A DNA stretch of 32,005 nt from Saccoglossus kowalevskii (GCF_000003605.2 NW_003120927.1:351285-383289), one strand, 5' to 3'; shown: positions 1-11,686, numbered from the stretch's first letter. Translations and numbers: made by a program. The notes: generated by a model not told the origin, from the sequence alone.

Positions 1-3000
1 ATCTACAATAGACCTCAAAGATGGTGGCGGTCACCGATATACCGAATACATTAGTTGCATTAACAACATGAGCAACATAAATAATAAATAAAGTATCAAT
101 GGCGAAGAAAATATCCATTTCTACTAATTGTTCCGTACACAAACATATATGAGGTTGTTTTTTCCAGACTACTCATTTCGTGTTACAAAGCCTTGACGAT
201 TCACTGAATGTGTATCAACACGTAATTAGCATAGTGCTTTTTACACTAATCACTTATGTATACGTTAAGTACATCTGCGATGAACATCACTTCCTCAGGC
301 GTTACACCGTTCGAATAATTCACCGCCTTGCAAGATTTACTCTTTATAATATTGAATAAAATATTTTGATCAGAAATAACCAGAAATATGCAAGTATGTA
401 ATGCATAGCCACATTCGATTTGAAAGCTCGGTATTTCGTATGCACAATAATACCGAGTGTATTTAATAGCGCAACTTGTCAGTGGGCACTTTGTATATTG
501 ATGTGCACTCCCTGGAATTATTTGCACAAATAAATATATTTTATTTGAATATATTATTTCCCAAATTCCTTCCTATGTCTATCGTAGGTATAATAGGATT
601 TATTCACTCCATCACAAATATTTAGTTACACATTGTCGGGTATTGCCTAGTGAGTTGTAAGATTCTCTGACTTCGTGCTATCAAGAGATGTGTACCCAGG
701 GTATTATATGGAGTCCCAGATTTGAATATAACGTTGAGTTATTCAAACTGCAGGCCCATTTAACTTTCTGTGTTATTTATCGGAATCTTAATAATAATTG
801 AATCAATCCATGCGATCAGGAGCCGTATAAGAATGCTACATCGAGTCTAAAGTGCATGGTAATCCAATTCGTTGTCGGCGGAACGAAAAAAAAATGTCGC
901 ACAAATCAAGCAGGAAATAGGTAAAGTCTTTAGATTGCCGAACTAATTATTATTTCCATGTTTCTTTTACCATTTATATTGGAGACATTAACTACGAGGG
1001 CATACTCATTAGTGCGCTGACTACCTTACATCATAATAAATCGTTTTCTTTACATTTACACAATTACGTAAGCTTGTAATACACAAGCGTCTGTAATGGG
1101 AAAAAATCCACGCCGCCATTGTTATCGTTTATGCGTGGGTGAGATAGTACCCTCAGGAGCGTAGCAATGTGAAAGTTAAAACATCACACTTAGATCACGA
1201 GAACATGCTATTTTTATTTGCACGGATCAGCCTTGTTGCATCCATGGGCGACTTCTTAGAACTGTTGTACGGAAATTATGAAAATACAAACACGGAGGGG
1301 TATTAATTACATCACTAGTCCTCGGTTTCACTTTAGTGTATGTTGAACTGTATGAGTAAAATGTCAGCCATCTTGTGCGTGTATATGTAGGGTTTCATTG
1401 CTAGAATAGGGTTATCTCGAGAACTAAATTCAATTTTGTATTTATATCTCTAAGACGTTTTCAGTGTGTAATCACCAACACATATAAACTAAAGCAATTA
1501 CATCGATTACTAGATATTTAACCTAACATGTACGTTTTAAAAAGTGTGCTACGTTGAATATTAATTTCACAATCACCATGCCCCCATGTAATATATGCGA
1601 GTTATCGAAAAAGATGATTTGCGATTAAATGAATACATTTTGTGTATTACTTTCCTTCAGTTAATGCATGGGTTATATGAACACAAAATACTGAGGTTTA
1701 TTGAGGATCAAATGTAACCGAACCCAAGTATAAAACGTAACGGCTTGGAGGCGATCAAGGATAATACCTCAAACAACGAATTACGTGCCATTAGCCACTG
1801 TCGCTCCTCTTTGATATACGGCCTGCCTTCTTATCGAGTATCGTTGTTAGGATATGGCATTAATTTGAAAGCCATATGGACTAATGAATTCCTTGTTACT
1901 CGGGTGGCATTTGTCGAAAGGTCGGCAGTTTAATATGTTACACAAGGGCAACTGCGTTATTCACATGTAGGGTGTGCCTCGATTATTTGTACATTCTCAG
2001 CGTTTTCGTATTATCGTACAATAAAGACACCCGATTCAATTTCACACAGTCAGACTACCTATACAGATCACAAGCCGATCACGGGCATCTAGTGAATGCA
2101 TGTAAACGAGGAGAAATTACTTGTAATGAGTGTAGTTAGTCAGGTGAGTCAAAAGGCCTTGGTTGATTCCTCGGCGCATATGGCAACCACCATTTACGAT
2201 GCCTTTATTTTATTGAAGTAATGAAATATTAACATAATATAATGAATCTGACATTGGCACATAATCTTACTGACTGTTGCCTATGTGTGACAAGATCAGA
2301 TATATACATAAATAAGACAAATACCCACTAATGGACAATTGGTGGAAATACAGAAACGTAATATCTTTGCGTTTCCAACAAATCTATGCATGTGATCATA
2401 AATAATAATTTCGACAAATGGACATAATGGTAGTGTGTGTGATAATTGTTTTACATTATACATGCCAATATATAAAACACTGCGACGCTGACGTCAACAA
2501 ATGTGCCTCGAACTGTATTGCGCATGGCATTTAAAAAAAAACAAGTACGCAAGAATAATCTAGTCAATTATTATTATCGATGTAAACTCATTGTAAATGT
2601 TGTAAACTAATTCTGCAAATGGTTATAACTAATAGTTTGGGTTGTGAATGCTCGTATATTTGATTACGCCTTTTAAACTGGGATATTTAATCAATGGAGG
2701 AACAGACTCAATAGTCATATCGATAGCACAGTTACGAAGTAGGGTCATGAATTATACTGAGGTGAATTAACTAGATATGTTACGAGGTTATGGATCGACA
2801 CAGTGATTAAAATACTCCTAGCTAGTTAATTGGTTTGGTACTATGGTTTGGAAAATTTAACCTAAATATGTGGAGTGTGGGGTGTCAGTTGCACCCTAAT
2901 TAGACTTTTGACATCGATCTAGAAGAATGAAGAAAATAATCTTAACGTCTCTGCAAATATGAAAAGCATTTAGACTTGCACATGACATTCCCCCATAAAG

Positions 3001-4770
3001 ACAACGCTTTTTTTAACAGAAATTCGCTAGCTCAAAGAAAGTCAAGTTAGAAAATAAAACAAAGTAAAATAAATGTTAGTAGTCCACTGTAATGCTTTAA
3101 AACTAATACCAACTGAAAAGTGGTTCGTGTTATTACCTGTATTACCCAAAGTCATTCATATTTGTACTTTGCTGAGGTAAATTGGTAAATTATTTTGTAA
3201 TTTGCAATACACCGTGTCAGTGATGGTTGTTAGGCAGTGTATTTGTAGATAAACATTCGGATATAGATGACCTGTAACAAATGAAAGTTTTAGAGGTGGT
3301 CACTCAATTTTGATGATTAGAGTAGTTTTCAAGCAGCCAGCTTTGTGATATAGCTCAAGTTATCAGAACAAACAAGAAAAAAACGGACCCAGTTATCAAG
3401 TAGTCAGAATATGCATTAAACTAATTATGTACTCATACACGTGTGGTTAGTAAAACCCTATAAAATCTGACCATTTAAACGAAGCCCTTGATTACGTAAG
3501 AGGGCTTGTAGGAGAAGTATGTGAGTGAACCTTTTCTATGGGGGTCAGACAGGGTTGTAGTAATCTCATAAATTCTGTATAAAAAGCTTATAACTATTAT
3601 CCGAAAAAGTGTGATCCTTTTACCACAAGACAACCTAAATAAGTACCTGAATTATCATATAACCATTTTGTTATATTATTTTTGCGAGGATGCTAATTAA
3701 TTAACAGACAAACGAAAACATACTCGCTTCAGATTCACGGACAGACGGTCAAAAATAAACTCGGGAACACAGCGTGTATATGCTACGTAAACCACCATGT
3801 ATGTCATCCAGTTGTCATCTAATATTAACTGGCTTCCCATCCTTCTGCCAGCAGGGATATGTATTCATTGCTCAAACGAATGAAACCGACATTGGTTTAA
3901 TCGTATGCACCAATTGGCGAACCGTGCAACTGGAACAAGACGTGCCTGATAGAGGAAATCGTGAGTTCTACCCTCACAGTACTTTCATGAATTTCATGCA
4001 CCAGGGCTATCAATGTCAATCACTGACTTTCTAAAAATAGCATGGCGATCCAGCTATGTGCTGTTCTGCATATAATTAAACCGCTGCCACCAATAGATCC
4101 TATCGCTCGTCGCAATTAGGCGTTGCAATTACGTCCAACTCGTCGCCCTGTTAAAGTTAAAAAGTTAAAAAGATAGAAGACGAATTTTTGGGCATGGAAA
4201 ATGATGAACAAGATATATTTACACGCGTCACAACGCTGAGCTGTTAAACATTTTTACAAATAATTAAGAATTTGTTCATACATTCGATGTCTTCTCAATA
4301 AATATCTAGAACAAAATGCAACAACTTGCTTTCTCTCAATTCTCTACATTCTATGAATACAACTTCCACTTTCGATTTTCTTTTCTTTGAAGTTGTTTTC
4401 CAACACACCTGTAGTCAATAATTGTTTGAATCCTGCCGTGCAATTAAGAGATATGGTTTGAGACTTTAAACATTTAGGCTTTTATTCTGAGTAATTATAA
4501 CTAAGTCGTTATGTTTGAAGTACATATTCACCCCACAACGGTGTGTCTCTCAGGCTTAGTTATATTGGGTGTGCTGTAATTTATGTTATTTAATAGAAAG
4601 ATAGGAACGTCACATCATCTCTACCTTAATGACTATAGTATTTTCAATGTTGGAATGCATATATTACTCATAGACAACTCTGAGAATCGGCGACAAGCGG
4701 ATTCCATGGGTAACCACAGCCATATCTTGTTCACCGGGTTCTAAGGAAAAGCCATCATACAACTGCAATG
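1..4770. other. non-coding stretch, no recognised gene
   Basis: No exon could be recognised on either strand. I looked here for the missing 5' exons of the downstream GPCR (TM1, TM2 and first extracellular loop) and found no matching hydrophobic, conserved segment, so they are probably outside the window or too diverged to see by eye. The longest open stretch, 3780-4034 on the + strand (85 codons from ATG), has no family I know, and random frames of this size are expected. The region has A/T homopolymers and an exact CRE palindrome at 2489-2496. Confidence 0.6.
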
Positions 4771-5510
4771 GATATTTATTTATTTTATTGCTCCCCTTTT
4801 TTAACAGGGGCTCACTATGTAAATTAGGAGCTGCACCAAATTAAAAAAGAAACATTTCACTCAGAGACTAATGAAAACAATTTTGATAGACAAAAAGAAA
4901 CTAAGTTACATGAACTAAGATAACAAAATATAACAACAACAAAAACATCTAAAAGTAGCAAAATAATATGAAAACTAAAATATAAAAAGTAAACTGGAAA
5001 AATATTAAATAATATCTGTATACTTCTTTCTACTCTCCATGGCATCAACTAAGAACTTTTTTGTAAAAGTATCAAGTTCGTCACACAGGACTGAATTATA
5101 CTGCTTGTACTGTCACCCAGGATTAAACATAGCACTTCTTTGTTTGCTATGAAGTCTTTATGTAAATTTATTTCACTTTTGTTACACAGGAGCATTGTGC
5201 TGAGAAACATTCACAATGTTATATGAAATGCTCAAGTGTTTCAGGTTCCTTTTTGCAACATGGACAGATACAATCATTGTTATCCAAGTTTGCCCATTTC
5301 CTTTTCTCATATGCCAAACCAAGAGTGCAGGGTCTTCTTGCCTTGAATTTTAATTGGGTGCCCTTTGATTTGGACAAAGAATTTAAATATTTCTCACAAT
5401 ATTTTTAATTTGTTTTAAATTTTCTATAATGAACGAGACTTGATTTCTCTGTCATTTTTTGTTTCCATTGAATCTCGTCACTGTTTACAATAAATTTTTT
5501 TGGATATTAA
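4771..5510 (-). mobile_element. decayed LINE (non-LTR retrotransposon) 3' end
   Basis: Read on the minus strand, about 5505 down to 5220 gives the C-terminal part of a LINE ORF2-type protein: a segment with SSLVHYRKFK, then KRKWANLDNND, then a cysteine-rich knuckle CPCCKKEPETLEHF. This 'ETLEHF' zinc-knuckle tail follows the reverse transcriptase in many LINE clades. It is broken by stops (one between YRKFKTN and KYCEKY, another just after EHF), so it is dead. Past the coding part the minus strand runs through a probable 3' untranslated region to a small CCCC/GGGG hairpin near 4793-4810 and an AATAAATA-like tail at 4771-4790, which I take as the 3' end. The RT domain is absent, consistent with 5' truncation during target-primed insertion. 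The clade is undetermined. Confidence 0.75.
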
Positions 5511-5539
5511 ATCTTATTCTATGGCCTGATGTCGGTTTC

Positions 5540-5590
5540 TAACATCTTATCTTATCTCATCTTATTTTATCTTTTCCCATCTTATCTTAT
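5540..5590 (+). repeat. CTTAT/CTTATCTTAT tandem tract at splice acceptor
   Basis: About ten imperfect copies of a pentamer, CTTAT with variants CTCAT and TTTAT, run directly into the AG at 5591-5592 that precedes the GPCR TM3 exon. The tract is pyrimidine-rich and so also serves as the polypyrimidine tract of that acceptor. It begins where the LINE relic ends. Length changes in it could alter acceptor strength; that is inference. Confidence 0.8.
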
Positions 5591-5592
5591 AG

Positions 5593-5734
5593 GTATCTGT
5601 GCAAGCGACATGTGCTACTTTAACCGCCATGACAGTCGATCGTCATTTCCTGATTGTCCATGCAGTACGTTCACGGAACGCCACAATTCGTAAACCCATG
5701 ATGGCGATGATGATAAGCGTATTTATATGGATAG
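5593..5734 (+). CDS. internal exon of kisspeptin-receptor-like GPCR (TM3-TM4)
   Basis: This 142-bp exon encodes 47 codons plus one base. Its protein begins VSVQATCATLTAMTVDRH, which is TM3. The VSVQATCATLTAM string is characteristic of kisspeptin receptors (GPR54) and close to galanin and allatostatin-A receptors. It continues through intracellular loop 2 (basic, RSRNATIRKP) into TM4 (MMAMMISVFIWI). The exon is bounded by an AG acceptor at 5591-5592 with a pyrimidine tract and a GTATGT donor at 5735. The entering phase is 0 and the exit phase is 1, and the next exon continues the frame exactly. The G-protein-coupling triplet is DRH rather than DRY or DRW. As a Gq-type peptide receptor relative it would act in the plasma membrane; ligand and coupling are inferred from the family only. 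Confidence 0.9.
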
Positions 5735-6277
5735 GTATGTCACACAACTTACATGTCCTGTAAGCACAACTCTTTTTTTTATCAGTGAAACGGAATTCTG
5801 GTTTGAATATGTGAAGATGAACTTACTTACATTATGGTAAACATCAACAATACTTGTTTGTTTCTATCGTACACATTTCCAGACACACCCTCTGGCAACA
5901 AAACCTTTCTGCTGACGTAGATGTTATAAATGAAGGTCGTTTAATGCGTCGCTCATCAGTAAATAACTAATGTTTTTTTATATTTTCAATGGCTATCCGC
6001 TATACAACCAAACAATACTGCCGGCACAAAAAAACATTGCCTTCATTAATTGTCTACGTCTTTGAAGCGTCTCGTCCCTGGGAGTGAGGAAAGATGCATA
6101 TAATCAATATTTGTTTTGCGACCCAATTTATTTGTTTCCATTTACAATCGATCCTGAAAAAAAAAACTTACATCATTTATATTTTTGAGTAGCTTCTTAA
6201 CAGATGGTATTGATTTCTATAAATACATAAATAAGTCTAGCATTGATTTTCATCTGTATTTTATCTACACTTGACAG
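5735..6277 (+). other. phase-1 intron of the GPCR gene
   Basis: The donor is GTATGT at 5735-5740 and the acceptor ends TTGACAG at 6271-6277. Splicing joins G of the first exon to GC of the next, making a Gly codon between WI and AFLL. The 543 bp hold no other recognised feature. Position and phase are clear because both flanking frames are open and together give a continuous TM4. Confidence 0.88.
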
Positions 6278-6873
6278 GCGCTTTCCTACTACACGTGCCG
6301 GTAGCCATATACACAAGACAAGTGATTGATAGCGATGGTGAGCCGTACTGCCGAAGAATCTTTCCTGATGCATTGGCACACAAGATGTATGAAGTGTATT
6401 CGTTCATTGTGATGTATATTCTACCACTGGTCATCATCACCGTCTGCTACACTATGATACTGCAGCAGGTATGGCGACGTACTTCAAGTGGCACCGAGAG
6501 TGCCCAGGCGATTGAACGTTCCATACGCCGTAAGAGGAAAATCACCCGAATGGTGCTGATTGTTGTTGTACTCTTTGCTATCTGTTGGGGCCCACTACAG
6601 ATTATGAACCAGTGGATGATACTCGACGTGAAATACCCATACGAATCACATCCAGTGTATCACTTTCGTATCTTCTGCCTGTGTCTAGCCTACACCAACT
6701 CTTGCGTCAATCCGTTTGTCTACGCGTTCACCACAAACAGTTTTCGGAAGTATTTCAAGAGGCTGTTCTCGGCTTGTTGCCCACATGGTAATGGATTTAC
6801 TCACACTAGTGTTACAAAATCTACTAGAATGTCGGACAAAATGTCTCGTACAGAAGATTCTGTATCCATGTAA
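6278..6873 (+). CDS. last exon of kisspeptin-receptor-like GPCR (TM4-TM7, C-tail)
   Basis: The exon encodes 198 residues and ends at TAA 6871-6873. In order: rest of TM4 (AFLLHVPVAIYT); extracellular loop 2 with the conserved disulphide cysteine in GEPYCRRIFP; TM5 (YILPLVIITVCY); a short basic third intracellular loop with RSIRRKRKITRM; TM6 with FAICWGP; TM7 with YTNSCVNPFVYAF, which holds NPxxY; helix 8 starting FRKYFKRLF; then a Cys pair (SACCPHG, likely palmitoylated). The short tail is rich in Ser/Thr. With the previous exon this is about 246 residues of a family usually near 350-400, the missing part being the N-terminus, TM1 and TM2. No stop, frameshift or lost core motif is visible, so the gene looks intact. 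Alternative assignments are a galanin-receptor or allatostatin-A-receptor homologue. The paralogue needs a tree. Confidence 0.9.
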
Positions 6874-8171
6874 AAAAAAAATGTCTTCGAGGATAATATG
6901 GCAAAAGCCAGAGAGTTGTGTATATAGAATGTAGATATAACATTATCATTTGACAGACAACTTTCAGAATGTAATAATTATAATAGTAATAACAATTACA
7001 ATTACACAGTACGTGATTCATGCCATATTTTCTGCTACAATTTAGGCCGTATACAAGCACCTAGTGTAACTTCGAGATCCCGACTGACTCAACAGTCCTT
7101 GAACCAATCCTTGAATTCGGACGAATGACGGGACTTACTGGACAATTCACTAACTGGACAACAAATGAACGACTAAAAAGAAACATTTAAGGACGGAAGA
7201 TGTGACCATCATTGGATCCACTCTCATCTGTGCATGAAACCCTTTACTTGAATGTGATACGTAAGTGAACAAGGACATTATAACCAAATATTCCTCCCTA
7301 CAATATACCGTAGAGAACGGAGCGAATTCCATTCCCGTTCTTAATGGACGTGACTCTTAAATCACTCTACTGTTCCGTAACCTTGCACTGTATTGTGTGA
7401 TTGTTTCGAAGAGGAAGATAAACTATTGGATTCTGTTTACAGAGTAATGTTAGATTATATATCCTCTTACTGATGAGTTTCAATCGAACAGGGTTGATTG
7501 TATTGCATAATCGTGGTAATCACTGCACTGACTGTACCGAATGGCTAATGTGAGTGCATTCTCGGCAGTTGGTATTTATGCGGATATGAATTACACAGAC
7601 GACTGGATGAGTGTCATTTAGCACTTTTATTTTATTTTGTCTAATACGTCTTGTACTCGCACGATCATGTGTTTATTAGGTTTACCTGTTTACACTAGTA
7701 CAATGATTTTTATAATAGCACTTCATTGTAACATCTCACTGAATTCAGCACTATCCTCACCGCACTGTTATTTGCCATCCTGTGAACTTACCACCCGGAG
7801 ATTTATACACGCACACAACTCCGAATAATTACCATGGAAATGTCACGTAAACCACCGTATATTAAACATGATGTTTTTTTCCTTTTTAATTTGCGTTCGG
7901 TAATTTTTTAGGACGATTAAATTTGCGGAGCTCCGCATCTTCGCATGAATCGGTGGAAGATGTGGGTGTTGGTTTATTAGTAGATTCGTTTAGGTTGCAT
8001 CCTGGCCAGGTTTAAGATGCCCGCCCCCTACTTCGCGCACATAACACAATAGCTTCTGCTATTGAAATTCCGCTGAAGGACGTGGTAATTGGAAATGTGA
8101 GGCGTAGTAAACATGTTATTGCACAAATCTGATCTCCCAGACTCACGATTTTGGCTGTTATCTACCACGAA
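6874..8171. other. 3' flank of GPCR, no recognised gene
   Basis: The gene's 3' untranslated region must start here, but I see no clear AATAAA close to the stop. An ATTAAA at 7861-7866 is a possible but weak poly(A) signal. A 14-bp perfect palindrome centred on GGAGCTCC sits at 7924-7937, and a short hairpin (AATAGC/GCTATT) at 8048-8063. Short open frames here match nothing I know. Confidence 0.5.
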
Positions 8172-8281
8172 CTTGTGACTGCGAGCAGTCGTCTCTGCGT
8201 CGTCTTTAATGTGAGTCCCATGTAACGTATGCAGCGCCCAGACGCTATAGTAGCAAGTATCTCGCAGTCAGTCAGCACAAG
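8172..8281. repeat. fold-back (inverted-repeat) element, candidate MITE relic
   Basis: Inverted arms bound this 110-bp stretch: CTTGTG at 8172-8177 pairs with CACAAG at 8276-8281, and TGACTGCGAG at 8176-8185 pairs exactly with CTCGCAGTCA at 8261-8270. The right arm carries an extra CAGT repeat. A second small hairpin, GACTGC/GCAGTC, lies at the left arm. No target-site duplication could be fixed. The interior holds one of four dispersed copies of TGAGTCCCAT. It may be a decayed non-autonomous DNA transposon. Confidence 0.45.
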
Positions 8282-8399
8282 ACGGCACGGGCTTGTCACT
8301 ACAATCACCTTACTGTGTTTGTGGATTATTCGCTGAATTATCGTTATGGAAAACAATGTACGGCGCATCAAACGCTGGCGATAAGTGTTTAGTTTCGCT

Positions 8400-8860
8400 A
8401 TGAGAACATATTACGAATCCACACGAACATATGGGCATTTTTGTACGAAAACACACTATACCGCATGCCAATTTTACATTACCACATGAAACAATATGAA
8501 CAAAATTGTGTATTATTGTATGGGAATTCTGTGAACAAAGTTGTACATTGCTGTATGGAAACACTGAACAAAGTTGTATGAACATATGTACATGGCGTAC
8601 ATATGTTGAATATTAATGAAACTTGGAATGTACATACGATGTAAGTTATAGTAAGGGGACGGTATGAACACACTGCACATTACTGCATTTGTAAAAATGT
8701 ATGAAGAGAAGGTGCGCGTTACTGTATTGTAACAGTGGACATAGAAAGTATGTTACTGTCTGAGAACACGATGTATGTTGCTGTATTCATACAGCCCGTG
8801 CTAAATGCATTGTACGTTATTTAAATACATGCCATTTACGCCGATATTTGCCCGGGTAAT
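8400..8860. repeat. decayed tandem array
   Basis: The motif (A/G)YRTTRCTGTAT-like recurs irregularly: near 8547, 8679, 8720, 8751 and 8778. It is interspersed with GAACAAAGTTGTA and GAACACA segments; two adjacent units of about 32-35 bp start with ACAAA at 8511 and 8536. On the minus strand the core reads ACAGYAAYGT, the same core as the 33-bp minisatellite at 10.1 kb, suggesting an old inverted relative. Open frames here are repeat-derived. Confidence 0.45.
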
Positions 8861-10140
8861 GTGAACGTTGTCGTTGACAGGTCCAGTAATTCAACGTGTT
8901 GTAACAGCAATTTACACATGGAGATTGATGAGCACGTTTCACTATGATGTCACATTACTTATTTGTTCAAACAATAATACAAAGCCACATTAAAGTCCCC
9001 GCAATCCCACATAAATAATGTAAAGAATAATACTTCTACTGCTGACAGAAGCCTGTGTTTGACATTTAACGAAAGTGTATCTTTTCACGGATGCCTCGAG
9101 GGGCTTATTTTCGCTGAATAATAGTAGCAGTTAACTCATGGACATGTAACACAAAGTTATGGTACGCATATCTCCAAAAAAGATCGGTATTGCCTCAACA
9201 ATATATCGTACAATACAATACAGGACAACAATAAATGAAATCTACTAGTCTTACCAAACTGCTTTATAAATATATACATTATATATCATAAACGAGTAAA
9301 TTAATCTATATTTTTTGTGTATTTTACAATTTTGCAGCGTCGATTAATTCAATATGCAAATTTAAACAAAGCGTGGTATGTTTACTTTAATGAAGCATGT
9401 GTGTATAATGTAATAACGTCATGAAAGCGAATACGGCTCTATGAAATAAACATAATACTCACTCGTTTAATTAATTATTTAGACGGGCAGTAGGGGTCAC
9501 TGCAAATGAAATTAACCAGCTGATTGAACATCCCCTTAATTACGGTCACAAGCGTAGATTTAACATTTGTTAAATCATATGAACATTTATCAGAAATAAA
9601 CAGACCGTGTCGCGCCATTTTGGTGACTGTGGCGAGTAACCATGATCCATATACAGACAAAATGAATGCTGCTGGCGATCACCACAAACAATTTTAACTA
9701 ACAGTTTTATTTATTTTTTGGTAAAATGAGCTCTCAAAAGCACAAAGTGTTGTGCACTGCACACCGTCTCCAACAACCTGTATGATAAAACATTGCGGTT
9801 CATCATAATTTAAATTCAAGTAATATGTGGATAGATAAATAAACGTATTTTTAGAGTGAGGGCGCAATCGCGGGAATAATAAGATTGGCGGCAATCATCA
9901 TTGTTTGGAATATTCCATACTATATACTATACTACATTGACATGCATTAAAGTAACTAACTAGATTAACATTTCGAAATCTTCGTTTTTACAAAAAGTGA
10001 AACCTTCCGTACTGCGATATTTGACATTTGTAAAACAGGTTCAGATGTTGAAATAAAAGGTGATTTTGGGTACAAGTTCTGGGGGGAAAATACATATGAC
10101 TTTGGAAACCAGAAGGTTTTATTTGTTCCTGTTTACTTCT
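8861..10140. other. non-coding, AT-rich, no recognised gene
   Basis: I see no exon, RNA gene or transposon here. It includes an ATGCAAAT octamer near 9352 flanked by ATTAATT-type homeodomain motifs, and a GCCATTTTG at 9614-9622. Open frames near 9475-9660 and 9694-9894 (minus strand) have no recognisable content. Confidence 0.5.
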
Positions 10141-11460
10141 TTCATCTGTAAAGCAACGCGAACATGTTTCATCTGTACAGCAATGTCATTGTTAGCATGT
10201 TTCATCAATACAGTAATGTCACTGTTAACATGTTTCATCTATACAGTAATGTCACTGTTAACATGTTTAATCTGTACAGTAATGTCACTGTTAACATGTT
10301 TCATCTGTACAGCAATGTCACTGTTAACATGTTTCATCTATACAGTAATGTCATTGTTAGCATGTTTCATCTGTACAGCAATGTCACTGTTAACATGTTT
10401 CATCTATACAGTAATGTCACTGTTAACATGTTTCATCTGTACAGCAATGTCACTGTTAACATGTTTCATCTATACAGTAATGTCATTGTTAGCATGTTTC
10501 ATCTGTACAGCAATGTCACTGTTAACATGTTTCATCTGTACAGTAATGTCGCTGTTAACATGTTTAATCTGTAAGTACTGTCACTGTTAACATGTTTCAT
10601 CTGTACAGTAATGTCACTATTAACATGTTTCATCTGTACAGCAATGTCACTGTTAACATGTTTCATCTGTACAGTAATGTCACTGTTAACATGTTTCATC
10701 TGTACAGTAATGTCACTGTTAACATGTTTCATCTGTACAGTAATGTTACTGTTAACATGTTTCATCTGTACAGCAATGTCACTGTTAACATGTTTAATCT
10801 GTACAGTAATGTCACTGTTAACATGTTTCATTTGTACAGTAATGTCACTGTTAACATGTTTAATGTGTACAGTAATGCCACTGTTAACATGTTTAATCTG
10901 TTCAGTAATGTCACTGTTAACATGTTTAAACTGTACAGCAATGTCACTATTAACGTGTTAATCCGTATATCAATGTCACTGTTAACATGTTTTATCTGTA
11001 CAGGAATGTCACTGTTAACATGTTTAATCTGTGATGTAATCTGTGATGTAACTGTTAATATGTTTAATCTGTACAGCAATGTCACTGTTTATATATTTAA
11101 TCTATATAGTAATGTCACTGTTAACATGTTTAAACTGTACAGCAATGCCACTATTAACGTGTGAATCTGTATAGCAATGTCACTGTTAACATGTTTAATC
11201 TGTATAGCAATGTCACTGTTAACATGTTTAATCTGTACAGGATTGTCACTGTTAACATGATTAATCTGTGCAGCAATGTCAGTGTTAACATGTTTAATCT
11301 GTACAGTAATGTCACTGTTAACATGTTTAATCTGTACAGCAATGTCACTGTTAACATGTTTCATCTATACAGTAATGTCACTGTTAACATGTTCCATCTA
11401 AACAGCAATGTCACTGTTAACATGTTCCATCTGTATAGCTATATCGCTGTTGACATGTTA
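10141..11460 (+). repeat. 33-bp minisatellite, about 40 copies
   Basis: The unit, in two parts, is ATGTTTCATCTGTACAGTAA followed by TGTCACTGTTAAC (33 bp). Copies are highly similar in the first 800 bp and more diverged after about 10950, with two single-unit deletions or indels (for example the 32-bp unit at about 10560). Variants at fixed places (CTGTACAGC, CTATACAGT, ATTGTTAGC, TTTAATC) form an alternating pattern of period 66 bp between about 10290 and 10510. Since 33 is a multiple of three, frames stay open on both strands and give artefactual 11-residue repeats such as MFHLYSNVTVN. The palindromes TGTTAACA and TGTACA recur in each unit. Confidence 0.95.
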
Positions 11461-11686
11461 AAAACGTTTAGCAATGTATTGTTTAACATATTCTATGTGC
11501 TTCAATCTGATCGTTATCTTACAAGCCCGCATGTTTCTGTGTGAATGCTAACATATGCCAGCAGTGTGTCAATGTGATTGCTAACGTGGGCAAGGAATGT
11601 CCCTATATGAATGTTATCCTATTGCAGCAGTGCTAGAAACATGTGCCAGCAGTGTGCCAATATTCCTGTTAACGTGTGCTTGTAAT
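11461..11686 (+). repeat. degenerate transition zone between two tandem arrays
   Basis: Units beginning TGCTAAC or TGTTAAC recur at roughly 33-bp spacing (for example about 11546 and 11579) but with heavy divergence. The phrases GCCAGCAGTGTG(T/C)CAAT appear twice, around 11556 and 11646. Sequence drifts from the 33-bp unit towards the GTGGCAATG motif of the next array, so I read it as an old, decayed part of the same complex. Confidence 0.5.

Noticed and set aside
3780-4034. 85-codon frame on the + strand, possible upstream GPCR exon
   Set aside because: It has no transmembrane segment or receptor motif and ends in a stop rather than a donor.
5223-5408. Plus-strand frame of 61 codons
   Set aside because: It is the antisense of the LINE C-terminal fragment, which is the better explanation.
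8310-8673. Minus-strand frames of 64-91 codons
   Set aside because: They lie across the decayed tandem array and have no protein family features.
10141-11460. CRISPR-like array
   Set aside because: Units are contiguous with no unique spacers, so it is a minisatellite, and the window is eukaryotic.
10060-11544. Long open frames over the minisatellite on both strands
   Set aside because: They follow from a 33-bp unit without stops; frames are open in several phases and on both strands, with no other coding sign.
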